Below are positions 37,876 to 47,208 of a DNA stretch of 64,000 bases, piece by piece. The position numbers and the translations under genes are program-made. The number at the start of each line of letters is the position of its first letter. The first letter of the stretch is position 1. The notes under the pieces were generated by a model. The model had not been told where the DNA came from, did no database searches, and was given only the letters and a program-made list of their open reading frames with translations. Source of the DNA: an uncultured Clostridia bacterium. Its GTDB lineage: Bacteria > Bacillota > Clostridia > TANB77 > CAG-508. The DNA lies in the NCBI GenBank assembly GCA_934130085.1, contig CAKOXK010000008.1:8027-72026 (forward strand), read 5' to 3'.

Positions 37876-38075
37876 AATTTTTTCTTTATATATTTTCCAC
37901 TATCAGTTAAATATTTATCAATTAATTTGTCGTCAATTTCTTCTTTTTTGTGTTCTGATTGATTAATTATATCTCTGATATCTCTTTTTAGGATTGAGCT
38001 TGATTCCTTATTATATGAAAATGACCAGTTCACCCAACTTATTTTATTGTTATTCAATAATTCCAACCATGCTTA
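37857..38075 (-). pseudogene. C-terminal remnant of a GH5-type endoglucanase
   Basis: The minus strand reads AWLELLNNNKISWVNWSFSY, then NKESSSILK and at the end LTDSGKYIKKKL. This matches the C-terminal end of GH5 cellulases (WL..LN..NISWVNWS...SSA.L; LS.SG..V...). A stop codon lies just upstream and no start, signal peptide or catalytic Glu remains. About 70 residues of a ~300-aa domain are left. Lies directly downstream of the adenylyltransferase. Confidence 0.7.
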
Positions 38076-38077
38076 CC

Positions 38078-38542
38078 TTAATTTTTATTATATTTTTCGA
38101 ATTCCTGATACACATTTTTCTCCATGAATTTCTTATTTTTTTCTGGCTCTTTTCTTATTTTTGTTGCGCTTATTTGGATGTCTTTTGTTACCTTAATATT
38201 TTCAACATTCATATCTCTTGCAACGTATTTGCCATATTCCTCTCCTGAGTAAAATCTGGTCACTGGAATATTTTTGAATACTTGTTTTAAATAATCAGTT
38301 TGAATTTTTATTGATTTATCATCCATTCCATACTCTTTTGGAGGATTTTTACCAATTATAACATGTGCTGTTGGGTACATATTTTTTACCCATTTTGCTC
38401 TTTCTTCAAGTGGGACTTTGGTTACATCTGTATCATTTATTAATATATAGAATTCTTCGTTTTCTTTAATTCCTTTTTCTATAAGCTCTTCATGCCCTTT
38501 ATGTAAAGGTGCAAATTTGCCTATTGTAAAACCTATATTCAT
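38078..38542 (-). CDS. NadR-like nicotinamide-nucleotide adenylyltransferase
   Basis: 154 aa nucleotidyltransferase fold: MNIGFTIGKFAPLHKGHEEL carries the HxGH-type motif, and the late ISATKIRKEPEKN is the ISxTxxR motif. Members join ATP to NMN (or another phospho-substrate). It resembles the N-terminal domain of NadR without the kinase domain. SD AGAGGAT precedes the ATG. The neighbour at 38719 is a CinA-type NMN amidase, which suggests NAD salvage. A cytidylyltransferase role cannot be excluded. Confidence 0.8.
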   Translation of the reverse strand: MNIGFTIGKFAPLHKGHEELIEKGIKENEEFYILINDTDVTKVPLEERAKWVKNMYPTAHVIIGKNPPKEYGMDDKSIKIQTDYLKQVFKNIPVTRFYSGEEYGKYVARDMNVENIKVTKDIQISATKIRKEPEKNKKFMEKNVYQEFEKYNKN

Positions 38543-38718
38543 TGCTATCCTCTATTCAACTCTTTCTATTTTCTGTAGTATTTGGTTTGCCGTTTTCGTT
38601 GTTCTCTGTATCTTATATTTAATTTGGGGCTTTTTTATTTTTTGTTTTTTATTTTATATTTGTATTGTTCTTTGTTCATTTCTTCGTGTTTTGTATTGAC
38701 ATTATATTTTCTTGCATT

Positions 38719-39216
38719 TCATTTCTCTTTTAGAATTTTTAATAGCTCTTTTCCAATTTGATCTGATACAAATTCTTTTTGTTCTTTTCTTTCTCCATCA
38801 GGAACATTTATTTCTTTTACGTCACATTCATCCTTTTCGTTAACAATTGCAAACCATACATGGTTTAACTTGTCTACTTTATTATTTGGATCTATTCTGC
38901 CAAGTTCTCCTGTTACCCCGATTCCATATAGCGAATTTGCTTGTTTTTTTGCTGCCTTGCACATTTCTACTGCTGTTTCACTGCTGTACACCGTATATTT
39001 TTCTATTACTTCTTTTGATACTCCAAATTTTATTTTAGCATCATTACAGTATGTAATAAAGCTTTCTTTTAAAATTTCTGAAGCACCCGGAATATTAGTT
39101 ATCTCGCATGCAATTTTACCTCCAGTGCAGCTTTCCATTGTTGCTATTGTAAAATTATTCTCTATGAGTTTATTAACAACTTCTTTCCATATATTAATTT
39201 TAGCTTTGTTTTGCAT
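38719..39216 (-). CDS. CinA C-terminal domain protein (nicotinamide-nucleotide amidase)
   Basis: 165 aa from ATG at 39216 (SD AAGGAAAC); a longer frame from 39255 lacks an SD. CinA C-terminal motifs: IATMESCTGGKIACEIT near residue 25, SFITYCNDAKIKFGVS, VYSSETAVEMCKAAK and YGIGVTGELGR (usually G(V/I)TG.AGP; here GELGR). The stand-alone PncC enzyme turns NMN into nicotinate mononucleotide. There is no N-terminal CinA (MoCF) domain. The gap 38543-38718 shows no gene. Confidence 0.85.
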   Translation of the reverse strand: MQNKAKINIWKEVVNKLIENNFTIATMESCTGGKIACEITNIPGASEILKESFITYCNDAKIKFGVSKEVIEKYTVYSSETAVEMCKAAKKQANSLYGIGVTGELGRIDPNNKVDKLNHVWFAIVNEKDECDVKEINVPDGERKEQKEFVSDQIGKELLKILKEK

Positions 39217-39241
39217 ATAGGTTTCCTTCTTTCTATACAGT

Positions 39242-41878
39242 TTATTGATTCTCATTTCTTATTGTTTCAATTAAGTTTATCTTCTCGCTTTTTTTGCTTG
39301 AGTATCTCATTGTAATGAAGATTACTGCAAATACTACTATGATTGAAATTATTATTGGTATTATTGGAAATTTATAAGATGTTTCTATTTTTCTGCTCAT
39401 TACCTTGTATATTGCATAAGATAAGATTGTACCTATTGGAATCCCGTATAGTATTGATTTCACTCCGTATATTAGGCTTTCATAGTTTATCATTCTTTTG
39501 AATTCTTTGTTAGTCATTCCTATTGATTTTAGTATTGCAAATTCTCTGTTTCTTAAAGCCATGTTCGTTGTAATCGTATTGAATATATTTGTAATTCCAA
39601 TTATTGAAATTACTATAATAAATCCGTATAAAAATATTGATATTATTGTAACCATTATCTCATTTTGTCTTTTTGATTCCTGTGTGTTATAAATATATCC
39701 TTTATTGGTTTCATCAATTGCTTCTATATCTTTTTGAAGTTTATCTGGTTTATTTGATTTTATACCGATTGCTGTATATGTTTTTGGTTGTTTGTTTACG
39801 CTGTCCATTTTTTTATCAGAAATTATTATCACTGGCTCAGGGATTTCTACTGAATTATACATTCCCAGAGGAGTTTTAGTTGTTGTTAAGGCAATTTTTA
39901 TTGTTTTTTCATTTTTATAGTTGTAGTTATATCGGTCTTCTTCAACATTCTCTTCGTTTCCATTATCATCTGTTTTTGAGAAGTCAGCATATTTTAAAGT
40001 TCCCCCAGATTTTATATTTAAGTTGCTATATTCTACTATTTTGCCATCTATTCTGGTGCGACATATATCATATAAAATTCCTTTATCTTTTACATCTTCA
40101 TAATTTAGGCCTAGTTCTTTTACATATTTTTTGTAAAGGTTTTCTCCTACTGAGACAAATGTTGCATGTATGTATGCTGGCTTACTATTTGCATCATTCT
40201 TATAAATTTCATCATTTATTTTTGTGTATGTTCTTGTTGCTTGATCAATGTTGCATGCTATTGACATATATCTTTTTAGTGAATATTCTTCAATATTATC
40301 TAGTTGCAAGATTTTGTTAAAATAGTTGTTGGTTAATTCAAAAGATGTATCACCATAAGGGTTATGAACTACTATATTCTCTTCTCCTTCATCACTGTAA
40401 GCTATGTCTGCAGCTTTAAACCCATTTTCTATTACAGAATTCATTGAAATAAATAAGATTATACTTAATGTTATAGAAAATATTGTTGTTCTATATTTCT
40501 TTTTACTTCTTTTGAAATTCTTTGTAGCTATCTCACCCGGCACGCCAAATAACTTTTTAGTTATTTTTGATACATGTAATTTTTTGTTTGATATTTTTAT
40601 ATCATTATTTTCACGTATTGCCTCAATTGGCGAGATTTTTGTAGCTTTTCTTGCTGGTTTTATTGATGATATAAAAACCATTATAGCAGATAGTATTACT
40701 GAAATTATAATTGCAATATATGATACATAAAGATCGATTTGAAAATTATCAATTGCAACGCTTTTTAATAAAACGTTTACAACCCAAAGTACAATACTAA
40801 CAGCTAAAATTCCAACTATAATTCCAATTGGAATTGATATTGCACCAATAATAAAACCTTCAAATAATATGCTCTTTTTTATTTGCTTTTTGGTTGCTCC
40901 TATGCTTGCTAGCATTCCAATTTGCTTTATTTTTTCTGTTAATGAAATATTAAAGCTATTTCTTATTACAAATATTGATGTGAATAATATTATTGCAATT
41001 ACAATAGATGCCATCATAGTTAAAACACTTGTTGTAGTATTATCAAAAAATACACCTTCATATTGTAATAGACCTGTATTATAAGAAATATTGCTAGTTG
41101 GAATATTTAATTCTTTAGAAACACTTTCTCCTACTTTATATGCGTTTTTTGGCTTTTTTAAGATAATCCCCATTCCTATTTCTTTTGATGTATCAACTTT
41201 ATCAAGCTTTGTTACAATCGTTTGAATTGATGATGATGAATAATTAAAATAATCTACTGTTCCTACAATTGTATATTCTTTTGAATTATCTTTGTTAAAA
41301 ACCTCATTGCATCTAATTACTCCATTTGTTTGCTTGTTTTTATAATTGCTTTGCTCAGTATATTTTTGCTTATCAATACTTCCTAAATCTAAAGAAATCT
41401 TACTTCCAATTGGATATATCTCTTTAAAAACTTTCTGCTCTCCATTTGGTAATGTAATAGTTCCATTATAAAGTACAGTTGGAACCGCAATTTCATTTTC
41501 ATTAGAAGGAAGATTGCCATACTCTGCATGAATTCCCCTCATATCATAGCCAATTTGCTCGTAAGCCTTAAGCTCAAAAAGCTCATTATCTTTTTGATTT
41601 AATATAGCATAACCTAGGCTTTGCGTTACATAACTACTCTCCACATTAGGATTATTCTTTATGTACAAATAATTTTCATTACTTATATTATTAAAAATAA
41701 TATGATATGTACCATCTTCCCTTTTAATTTTTTTAACAATACTACCTTGAAAGCTTGAAACAAATGTAGTAACAGCTACAATTAGTGCCACTGCAAGTGA
41801 AACGCCAATGATAGTTACAATGGTTCTTTTCTTGTTCTGCTTAAGAGAGCTCATAGTTAATTTATTTAAAACATTCAT
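39242..41878 (-). CDS. ABC transporter permease (FtsX/MacB type, 878 aa)
   Basis: N-terminal membrane segment (TIVTIIGVSLAVALIVAVTTF) followed by a large extracytoplasmic MacB-PCD-like domain. Then three membrane segments (VLTMMASIVIAIILFTSIF, IIGAISIPIGIIVGILAVSI, YIAIIISVILSAIMVFISSI), a second half with another N-terminal segment, a second extracytoplasmic domain and three C-terminal segments (IISIFLYGFIIVISIIGITN...). The two FtsX repeats give 8 membrane segments, like permeases of peptide-antibiotic resistance transporters. SD TAGGAGGG precedes the ATG; it is 15 bp after the ATPase gene. Confidence 0.93.
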   Translation of the reverse strand: MNVLNKLTMSSLKQNKKRTIVTIIGVSLAVALIVAVTTFVSSFQGSIVKKIKREDGTYHIIFNNISNENYLYIKNNPNVESSYVTQSLGYAILNQKDNELFELKAYEQIGYDMRGIHAEYGNLPSNENEIAVPTVLYNGTITLPNGEQKVFKEIYPIGSKISLDLGSIDKQKYTEQSNYKNKQTNGVIRCNEVFNKDNSKEYTIVGTVDYFNYSSSSIQTIVTKLDKVDTSKEIGMGIILKKPKNAYKVGESVSKELNIPTSNISYNTGLLQYEGVFFDNTTTSVLTMMASIVIAIILFTSIFVIRNSFNISLTEKIKQIGMLASIGATKKQIKKSILFEGFIIGAISIPIGIIVGILAVSIVLWVVNVLLKSVAIDNFQIDLYVSYIAIIISVILSAIMVFISSIKPARKATKISPIEAIRENNDIKISNKKLHVSKITKKLFGVPGEIATKNFKRSKKKYRTTIFSITLSIILFISMNSVIENGFKAADIAYSDEGEENIVVHNPYGDTSFELTNNYFNKILQLDNIEEYSLKRYMSIACNIDQATRTYTKINDEIYKNDANSKPAYIHATFVSVGENLYKKYVKELGLNYEDVKDKGILYDICRTRIDGKIVEYSNLNIKSGGTLKYADFSKTDDNGNEENVEEDRYNYNYKNEKTIKIALTTTKTPLGMYNSVEIPEPVIIISDKKMDSVNKQPKTYTAIGIKSNKPDKLQKDIEAIDETNKGYIYNTQESKRQNEIMVTIISIFLYGFIIVISIIGITNIFNTITTNMALRNREFAILKSIGMTNKEFKRMINYESLIYGVKSILYGIPIGTILSYAIYKVMSRKIETSYKFPIIPIIISIIVVFAVIFITMRYSSKKSEKINLIETIRNENQ

Positions 41879-41893
41879 AATATCATTGCCCTC

Positions 41894-42574
41894 CTACCTA
41901 AGCCTTTTATCACTGATAATTTTGCCATCTTCAATAGTTATAACTCTATCAGCTTCTTCAGCAATCTTATTATCATGAGTGATAAGCACCAATGTCTGAT
42001 TGTATTTCTTGTTAGACAATTTTAATAAATCAATAATATCTTTTGAAGACTTGCTATCAAGATTGCCAGTGGGCTCATCGGCTAAAACAAGAGCAGGATT
42101 ATTAATTAAGGCTCTTCCAATAGAAACTCTTTGCTGCTGTCCACCAGATAGCTCATTTGGAAGATGATATACCCTATTTTCAAGACCTAAAGTTTTAATT
42201 AAATCATTAAGTCTATCGCTATCAACCTTCTTGCCATCTAAATTACATGGAAGTGTTATATTTTCTTTAACATTTAAAATTGGAATAAGATTGTAGAATT
42301 GATAAATTAAGCCAACCTGTCTTCTTCTAAAAATGGCTAAGTTATCATTGTTCAAGCTATAGATATCAGTTCCATTAATAAAAACTTTACCAGATGTTGG
42401 CTTGTCAACACCTCCCATTAAATGAAGAAGGGTAGACTTTCCACTTCCGCTTGCTCCAATTATAGCAACAAACTCACCCTGCTCAACTGAAAATGAAACG
42501 TCATTAATTGCAGTTACCATTGCTTCTTTCTTGCCATACTTCTTAGTTAAATTTTGTACTCTTAATATTTCCAT
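41894..42574 (-). CDS. ABC transporter ATP-binding protein (MacB/LolD family)
   Basis: 226 aa. Walker A GASGSGKSTLLHLMGG, Q-loop YQFYNLIPILN, signature LSGGQQQRVSIGRAL, Walker B LVLADEPTGNLDSKS, H-loop ITHD. LPNELSGGQQQR places it in the LolD/MacB subfamily. It powers the FtsX-type permease downstream and is separated from the two-component genes by a dispersed palindrome (42657-42801). SD AAGGAGG precedes the ATG. Confidence 0.95.
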   Translation of the reverse strand: MEILRVQNLTKKYGKKEAMVTAINDVSFSVEQGEFVAIIGASGSGKSTLLHLMGGVDKPTSGKVFINGTDIYSLNNDNLAIFRRRQVGLIYQFYNLIPILNVKENITLPCNLDGKKVDSDRLNDLIKTLGLENRVYHLPNELSGGQQQRVSIGRALINNPALVLADEPTGNLDSKSSKDIIDLLKLSNKKYNQTLVLITHDNKIAEEADRVITIEDGKIISDKRLR

Positions 42575-42656
42575 AAGTACCTCCTTGTTACAATTACAAG
42601 TTTATTCTAATACGCAACAGTGACTCTAAAATGACTTTGTGTGAAAAAATTATATT

Positions 42657-42801
42657 TAATATATTTAATATTATGTTGTTCTCGATGCCTTGTTCGTTTC
42701 TTTCTTCGTCAGTAAAAGACAACTGTCGGAAGAAAGAAACATTCGCGCTTCGCTTGTTCGCTAACGCAGCATTTTCGAACAACATAATATTAAATATTTT
42801 T
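42657..42801. repeat. Dispersed palindromic element, copy 3
   Basis: Between the sensor kinase and the ABC ATPase (gap 42575-42882). Outer arm TTTAATATTATGTTGTTC (42664-42681) matches its complement at 42777-42794. The inner stem is GTTTCTTTCTTC / GAAGAAAGAAAC: compared with copies 1-2 a T-A pair has become C-G on both sides, a compensatory change. The arm pairs TTGTTC/GAACAA also replace TTGTTT/AAACAA. The GC-rich core CGCGCTTCGCTTGTTCGC is retained. Confidence 0.88.
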
Positions 42802-42882
42802 ATAATAATATAATTCATTTAAATCTTTATCATATCTTTATTTTAATCCTTGTTTTTAACTTGCAGTCTTATTTTTGCAACC

Positions 42883-44163
42883 CTATATTTCAATAATAAA
42901 TTTAGTTCCTTCTCCCTTGTTGCTTATAACTTTTATTATTCCATCTTGGTTCTGTATTATGCTTTTTGTGAATGCAAGTCCAAGTCCTAAACTTTCACTT
43001 CTGCTATTTTTAGCTTTATAAAATCTTTCAAATATATGGTTTATATCTTTTTCATCTATACCATCACCATTATCAATTATTTCTAGATGTGTATATAATT
43101 TGTTGTATGTACCATTTACTGTTATTTGTTTTGCTCCGTGCTCTATTGCATTTTTGATAAGATTATCAATCGCTTCTTTAGTCCATTTTTCATCACATAA
43201 TATTGTAGCCTTTTTATCTATATTAATTTTAAATTCCGTATTTGAACTATCAAGCATTACCTTAAATTGTTCTTTTATTGATAGTATCATATCATACAAA
43301 TTTATTTTTGACTTTTTTAATACTATTGTTTTTGAGTCAAGTTTCGATATATCAAGAAGTGTTTTTACTAACCAGTAAATTTTATCTAGCTCATAGTGCA
43401 TATTGTCAAGGAACTCTTTTTTCTTTTCTTCTGGAATACTGCCATCATATAAAATATCATTTATCATGTTTAATGAGGTTAGTGGAGTTTTTATTTGATG
43501 TGAAATATCAGCAATCAGTTTTTGCGTTTCTCTGTTGTTTTTTTCAAGCTCCTCGTTTGCCTTTTTTAAAAGAGTTGTTACATCATATATACTATCTTTT
43601 ACTTGACCTTCAATTCCCTCATTTTCGTCGGTAAGTTCAATAGCTTTTGCTCCATTTAATACGTCCATACAATATTTGTAAAGATTACTCCATTTTTTCT
43701 TTTGCTTTTTATTATATATTAAAAAAGCAATAATAATGATAAATTCTAGAAAACCTAGAATAGAACAAATAGTTATTGCTATTTTTCTATTAAAGACTTT
43801 TTGAGGCGCACTCAGAAGATCACTTAAGCCATCATTTAAAGATATACTTGAAGATCTACTTGAAGATCTACCTGAAATATCATTGTTATGCTTTATATCT
43901 TTAGTGTTTTCTATTCCGTACTTTTTCAAAATTTCTTTGCCATTTTTAATTTCATCGCTTGATAAGTTCTCATCATAAAGCTTATTTATTATATTAGCCT
44001 GAGTTTCTATATTATTATCTGTTCCTAACATCACCCTTGCACTTATATCATACATATAATTGCTATATTCACTATCAATTTTATTAACAATTAATATACT
44101 TGATACAATTATAATAACAGTATAGAAAATAAAAAAAATCCAACTAATTACTTTATTTTTCAT
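42883..44163 (-). CDS. Sensor histidine kinase
   Basis: 426 aa. N-terminal membrane segment (VISWIFFIFYTVIIIVSSILIV), an extracytoplasmic part of about 100 aa, a second membrane segment (IAITICSILGFLEFIIIIAFLIY), HAMP-like linker, HisKA box LIADISHQIKTPLTSLNM with the phosphorylated His, N box DNLIKNAIEHGA, and ATP-lid motifs DNGDGIDEKDI and GLGLAFTKSII. The sizeable sensor part is unlike the compact BceS type. It is 6 bp after the response regulator gene; the two form one operon. Confidence 0.94.
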   Translation of the reverse strand: MKNKVISWIFFIFYTVIIIVSSILIVNKIDSEYSNYMYDISARVMLGTDNNIETQANIINKLYDENLSSDEIKNGKEILKKYGIENTKDIKHNNDISGRSSSRSSSISLNDGLSDLLSAPQKVFNRKIAITICSILGFLEFIIIIAFLIYNKKQKKKWSNLYKYCMDVLNGAKAIELTDENEGIEGQVKDSIYDVTTLLKKANEELEKNNRETQKLIADISHQIKTPLTSLNMINDILYDGSIPEEKKKEFLDNMHYELDKIYWLVKTLLDISKLDSKTIVLKKSKINLYDMILSIKEQFKVMLDSSNTEFKINIDKKATILCDEKWTKEAIDNLIKNAIEHGAKQITVNGTYNKLYTHLEIIDNGDGIDEKDINHIFERFYKAKNSRSESLGLGLAFTKSIIQNQDGIIKVISNKGEGTKFIIEI

Positions 44164-44169
44164 TCTTAT

Positions 44170-44841
44170 TTATTCTCCTATTCTATAGCCAATGCCTCTA
44201 ACAGTTTTAATAATCTTAGGATTATTGCAATCAAGCTCTATTTTTTCTCTTAATCTTTTTATGTAGACTGTTAAAGTGTTGTCATTAACAAAATTGTTGT
44301 TATTATCCCATATACTTGCTAATATCTGCCCCCTAGTTACAAGCTTGCCCTTATTTTCTGATATAAAAAGCAAAATTTTATACTCTAAAGCAGTAAGCTC
44401 AATTTTTTTATCATTACTATATACAATGCTTTTATCTGTATCAATTAAAAGATTTTCAATTTTTATGTAGCTTTCTTTTTTATTTTCTGTATATTTTAAT
44501 ACATTCATAATTCTCATTAGCAACTCTCTTGCATGAAAAGGCTTGGTTATATAATCATTAGCTCCAAGCTCAAAACCTTTTACAATATCTTTTTCATCAT
44601 CAAGTGCAGTTAAAAATATGGTAGGAATTTTACGATCAAGATGCTTATAAAAATCAAAACCATTACTCTCTCTAAAACTAACATCAAGCAAAAGCAAATC
44701 ATATTCATTTTTAACAATCATCTGCTCTCCATCAGTTAAAGAGGATGCACAATCAAGCTTAAATCCCTCATTCTCCAAATAATATTTAACACTATTCTGA
44801 ATCACCTTGTCATCCTCTATAATTAAAATTTTTTTCACCAC
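44170..44841 (-). CDS. OmpR-family response regulator
   Basis: 223 aa. Receiver with ILIIEDDKVIQ, phospho-acceptor Asp in LLLLDVSFRES, switch T/K residues in FLTALD and YITKPFHAREL; C-terminal winged-helix DNA-binding domain (ELTALEYKILLFISENKGKL, VYIKRLREKIE, IKTVRGIGYRIG). Two in-frame GTGs at 44841 and 44838 follow AAGGAG; the second is better spaced. It probably controls the ABC transporter downstream (42574-39242). Confidence 0.95.
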   Translation of the reverse strand: MVKKILIIEDDKVIQNSVKYYLENEGFKLDCASSLTDGEQMIVKNEYDLLLLDVSFRESNGFDFYKHLDRKIPTIFLTALDDEKDIVKGFELGANDYITKPFHARELLMRIMNVLKYTENKKESYIKIENLLIDTDKSIVYSNDKKIELTALEYKILLFISENKGKLVTRGQILASIWDNNNNFVNDNTLTVYIKRLREKIELDCNNPKIIKTVRGIGYRIGE

Positions 44842-44925
44842 GAGCTCCTTAAAACAAATGTATTTATTTTATAAACATTATAAAAACTTTACCTATTTTG
44901 AAAATTCATTATTGGGCTTTTTCCC

Positions 44926-45390
44926 TTATTTCATTTGCTTTGATAATTTGATTATATAAATCTGAGGTACATCTGTCAATACTAAAGTAAAACCTGCTTC
45001 ATCGTCAAAACTTTTTACTTCAGCAATTGTTCCATCTCCATAATCAACTTTAAAATCATAATTAAAATATGTTTCTTTTTCTCCTCTTTCTTCATCTACA
45101 TCTTGTTTTAGATAAATTGGCAAAACAATAGTATCTCCATCACTTACTGTCCATTCTGTTATAAATGTTTTTAAATACTTATTTTCATCTAATTCATCAT
45201 TTTTTATGTAATCATTTCCGTTCGCTTCCATAAATTCTTGCATTTCATCAATTTGTTTCTGTTCCCCATTTTCAGCCACTTTTGTGTTTTCTTTAGCTCT
45301 AACAGCTTGTTTTATTGATTTTTTTAAATTTATTGTTATAATTTTTTTAGTAAAAAAGCCATTAAGTACACGACTTAACGACTTTTTATT
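44926..45390 (-). pseudogene. Truncated surface protein: pilin-like remnant with WGDGT/BspA-type domain
   Basis: Only the last 117 codons (from GTG 45279) are a tidy frame. Upstream in frame it continues as IITINLKKSIKQAVRAKENT, which looks like the helix after a pilin-like segment, but the hydrophobic segment and start are missing. The C-terminal part, KTFITEWTVSDGDTIVLPIY then FNYDFKVDYGDGTIAEVKSF, resembles the domain with W/Y-GDGT found at the start of BspA-like leucine-rich-repeat surface proteins. Probably a fragment of another member of the neighbouring surface family. Confidence 0.55.
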
Positions 45391-46860
45391 TTATTCTTCA
45401 ATATTCCAACCATTTATAGAATCTCCTATTATACTTGCAGAATCGTTAATCGTTATCACTGGTCTTACAGCACATGCTTGTCCATCATTATTATTTCCAT
45501 AAGAAGAATAAATTCCTCCTGCTGTAACTTGTTTTAACCAATTAGCATACATTCTTAATCCGTAGTATACACCGCCTTCATTTGTTTCAATTGTTCTAGA
45601 TGCCATCCAATATGAACCAGCATTACATACAAGATTATAAGCCTTGCTAAATTTTTTTATATCACTATCTTTATCTTCAATATTATCTGATAATGTATCA
45701 ATATAATATTTATAAAAATCAGTTTTTATTTTATTTATATATTGCATTTTTTCTTTTTTCAATTCATTATTTATAAAATTATTATTTTCTTTATCATAAA
45801 CATAAAAACTATCATGTTTTTCATTTAAAGTTCCTTTTACTCCATTTTGTGCATCATAATATGGAAATTCATCTTCATTCCAATAAAACATAACTTCATT
45901 CCCATACTCATTTAGATTTCCTTTACTATAATTTTGTTTATTACCTGTATTCATTGGATCATATTTTGTTATTTTATTTATATCTTCTATCCTTATACTT
46001 CTAGAATCTTTTGCACCTATTCCACTTTCATAAACTTTACATATGTTGTCTAACTCCGTAACACCATATTTAAACCCATTTTCTCCCTTCAGAAAATAAC
46101 CTTTATTTTCATCTGTTTTTATGCTTTTTTTAGATGTTATTAACAATTCTCCACCATTGTTAATTCCTAAAACAACCCATTGCGCATTTTTTTGGAGAGT
46201 AAAACTTTGATTTGAATATCCATTCTTATTTATACTGGACTCATATTTACTATTTTCATCCTTTATTATTGTATAATTTATTGAATCTCCAACATTTATT
46301 TTTATATTTCCATCTGATATTATATTTTCCGAATCATAATAATATTTATTTTTTTCTTTTTTATTTCCATATTTGTCAAATATATACTCATTTTGGGTTT
46401 CTTTAGACATTATTTTATAATACTCTCCATCAAATGCTATTTTATATTTTTTATTATCTAATTCATTTTTTACATCCTCTTGTAAAATTTCATCAGTATT
46501 TTTCATTTTTGCTGACATAAATGCAAGTTCTATATTTTCTATTTCTTGCGACTTTTTTGACTTTTCTTTTGCCATTATAGTTTGTTTGATTATACCATTC
46601 TCTCCCGTTAACATGGTTATCGTTACCCCTGATAATATCAATAAAATTATAATTGTTATTACTAATGCAATAATTGTAATTCCAGTTTGTCTTAAGATAT
46701 GCTTTTCAAATTTTAATTCATTTTTATGATTTTGTTTAAAATTATTTGTATTCTTCATTTTTTTAAAACTTTGTTTATAATGTTTTTCTTGAACTTTTTT
46801 TATAGAATTTTTCTCACACTCGTTTTCACTTAATTTTAAGCTTTTTTCATCATACCTCAT
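45391..46860 (-). CDS. Pilin-like surface protein E (489 aa)
   Basis: Start MRYDEKSLKLSENE with SD AAAGGAG. The N-terminus shares its first 60 aa with genes A, C and G and the pilin-like RQTGITIIALVITIIILLIL then SGVTITMLTGENGIIKQT. The middle is charged and unique (KNKYYYDSENIISDGNIK...). The C-terminal half has a lectin-like ending (SYWMASRTIETNEGGVYYGL...AVRPVITI), like the first half of B, D, H and I. It does not end in a GC-rich variable region, so it appears not to be a diversification target. Confidence 0.78.
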   Translation of the reverse strand: MRYDEKSLKLSENECEKNSIKKVQEKHYKQSFKKMKNTNNFKQNHKNELKFEKHILRQTGITIIALVITIIILLILSGVTITMLTGENGIIKQTIMAKEKSKKSQEIENIELAFMSAKMKNTDEILQEDVKNELDNKKYKIAFDGEYYKIMSKETQNEYIFDKYGNKKEKNKYYYDSENIISDGNIKINVGDSINYTIIKDENSKYESSINKNGYSNQSFTLQKNAQWVVLGINNGGELLITSKKSIKTDENKGYFLKGENGFKYGVTELDNICKVYESGIGAKDSRSIRIEDINKITKYDPMNTGNKQNYSKGNLNEYGNEVMFYWNEDEFPYYDAQNGVKGTLNEKHDSFYVYDKENNNFINNELKKEKMQYINKIKTDFYKYYIDTLSDNIEDKDSDIKKFSKAYNLVCNAGSYWMASRTIETNEGGVYYGLRMYANWLKQVTAGGIYSSYGNNNDGQACAVRPVITINDSASIIGDSINGWNIEE

Positions 46861-47135
46861 TTTTGCTTTCTCTCCTTTAAAATCTCTTAAAGTATTGATA
46901 TTGTTGCATTTGCATCACTTTTTATTTTTTAATTAATCTTTTAGCTTAATAAAAAAATAAAAATCGAGGAATTCTTACTCTAAGTAAGTTATTCTTCGGT
47001 TTCTTATTTGAAGAAAATTAGCTTTATTCTTATTACACAAATTTTACACTAGCTTTATAAGTGTTGATTTTGCAAGGGTTTCATGGTATTTTTAGATTAT
47101 CAAATTTTAATTAATCTAAAAGATTAATTAAAAAA
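46861..47135 (-). promoter_or_regulatory. Conserved leader, copy 4 (gene E)
   Basis: It has both palindromes and the terminator-like hairpin. The hairpin before the SD is weak here (TGCAAA opposite CTTTAAG), the least paired of the eight copies. Confidence 0.7.
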
Positions 47136-47157
47136 ATTTAAAATCAAATTCTATAGC

Positions 47158-47202
47158 AAAAGACATATCATTTAAAACTATTTTATTGATATGTCTTTTT
47201 CT
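47158..47202 (-). terminator. Terminator of surface protein D
   Basis: AAAAGACATATCA pairs with TGATATGTCTTTT across a 19-nt loop, just beyond the stop at 47209. Confidence 0.7.
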
Positions 47203-47208
47203 TATATT

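Noticed and set aside
39242..44841. Bacitracin-type BceRS-BceAB module
   Set aside because: Gene order fits in part, but the kinase has a large extracytoplasmic sensor and the permease lacks the single large BceB loop layout, so the specific name is not justified.
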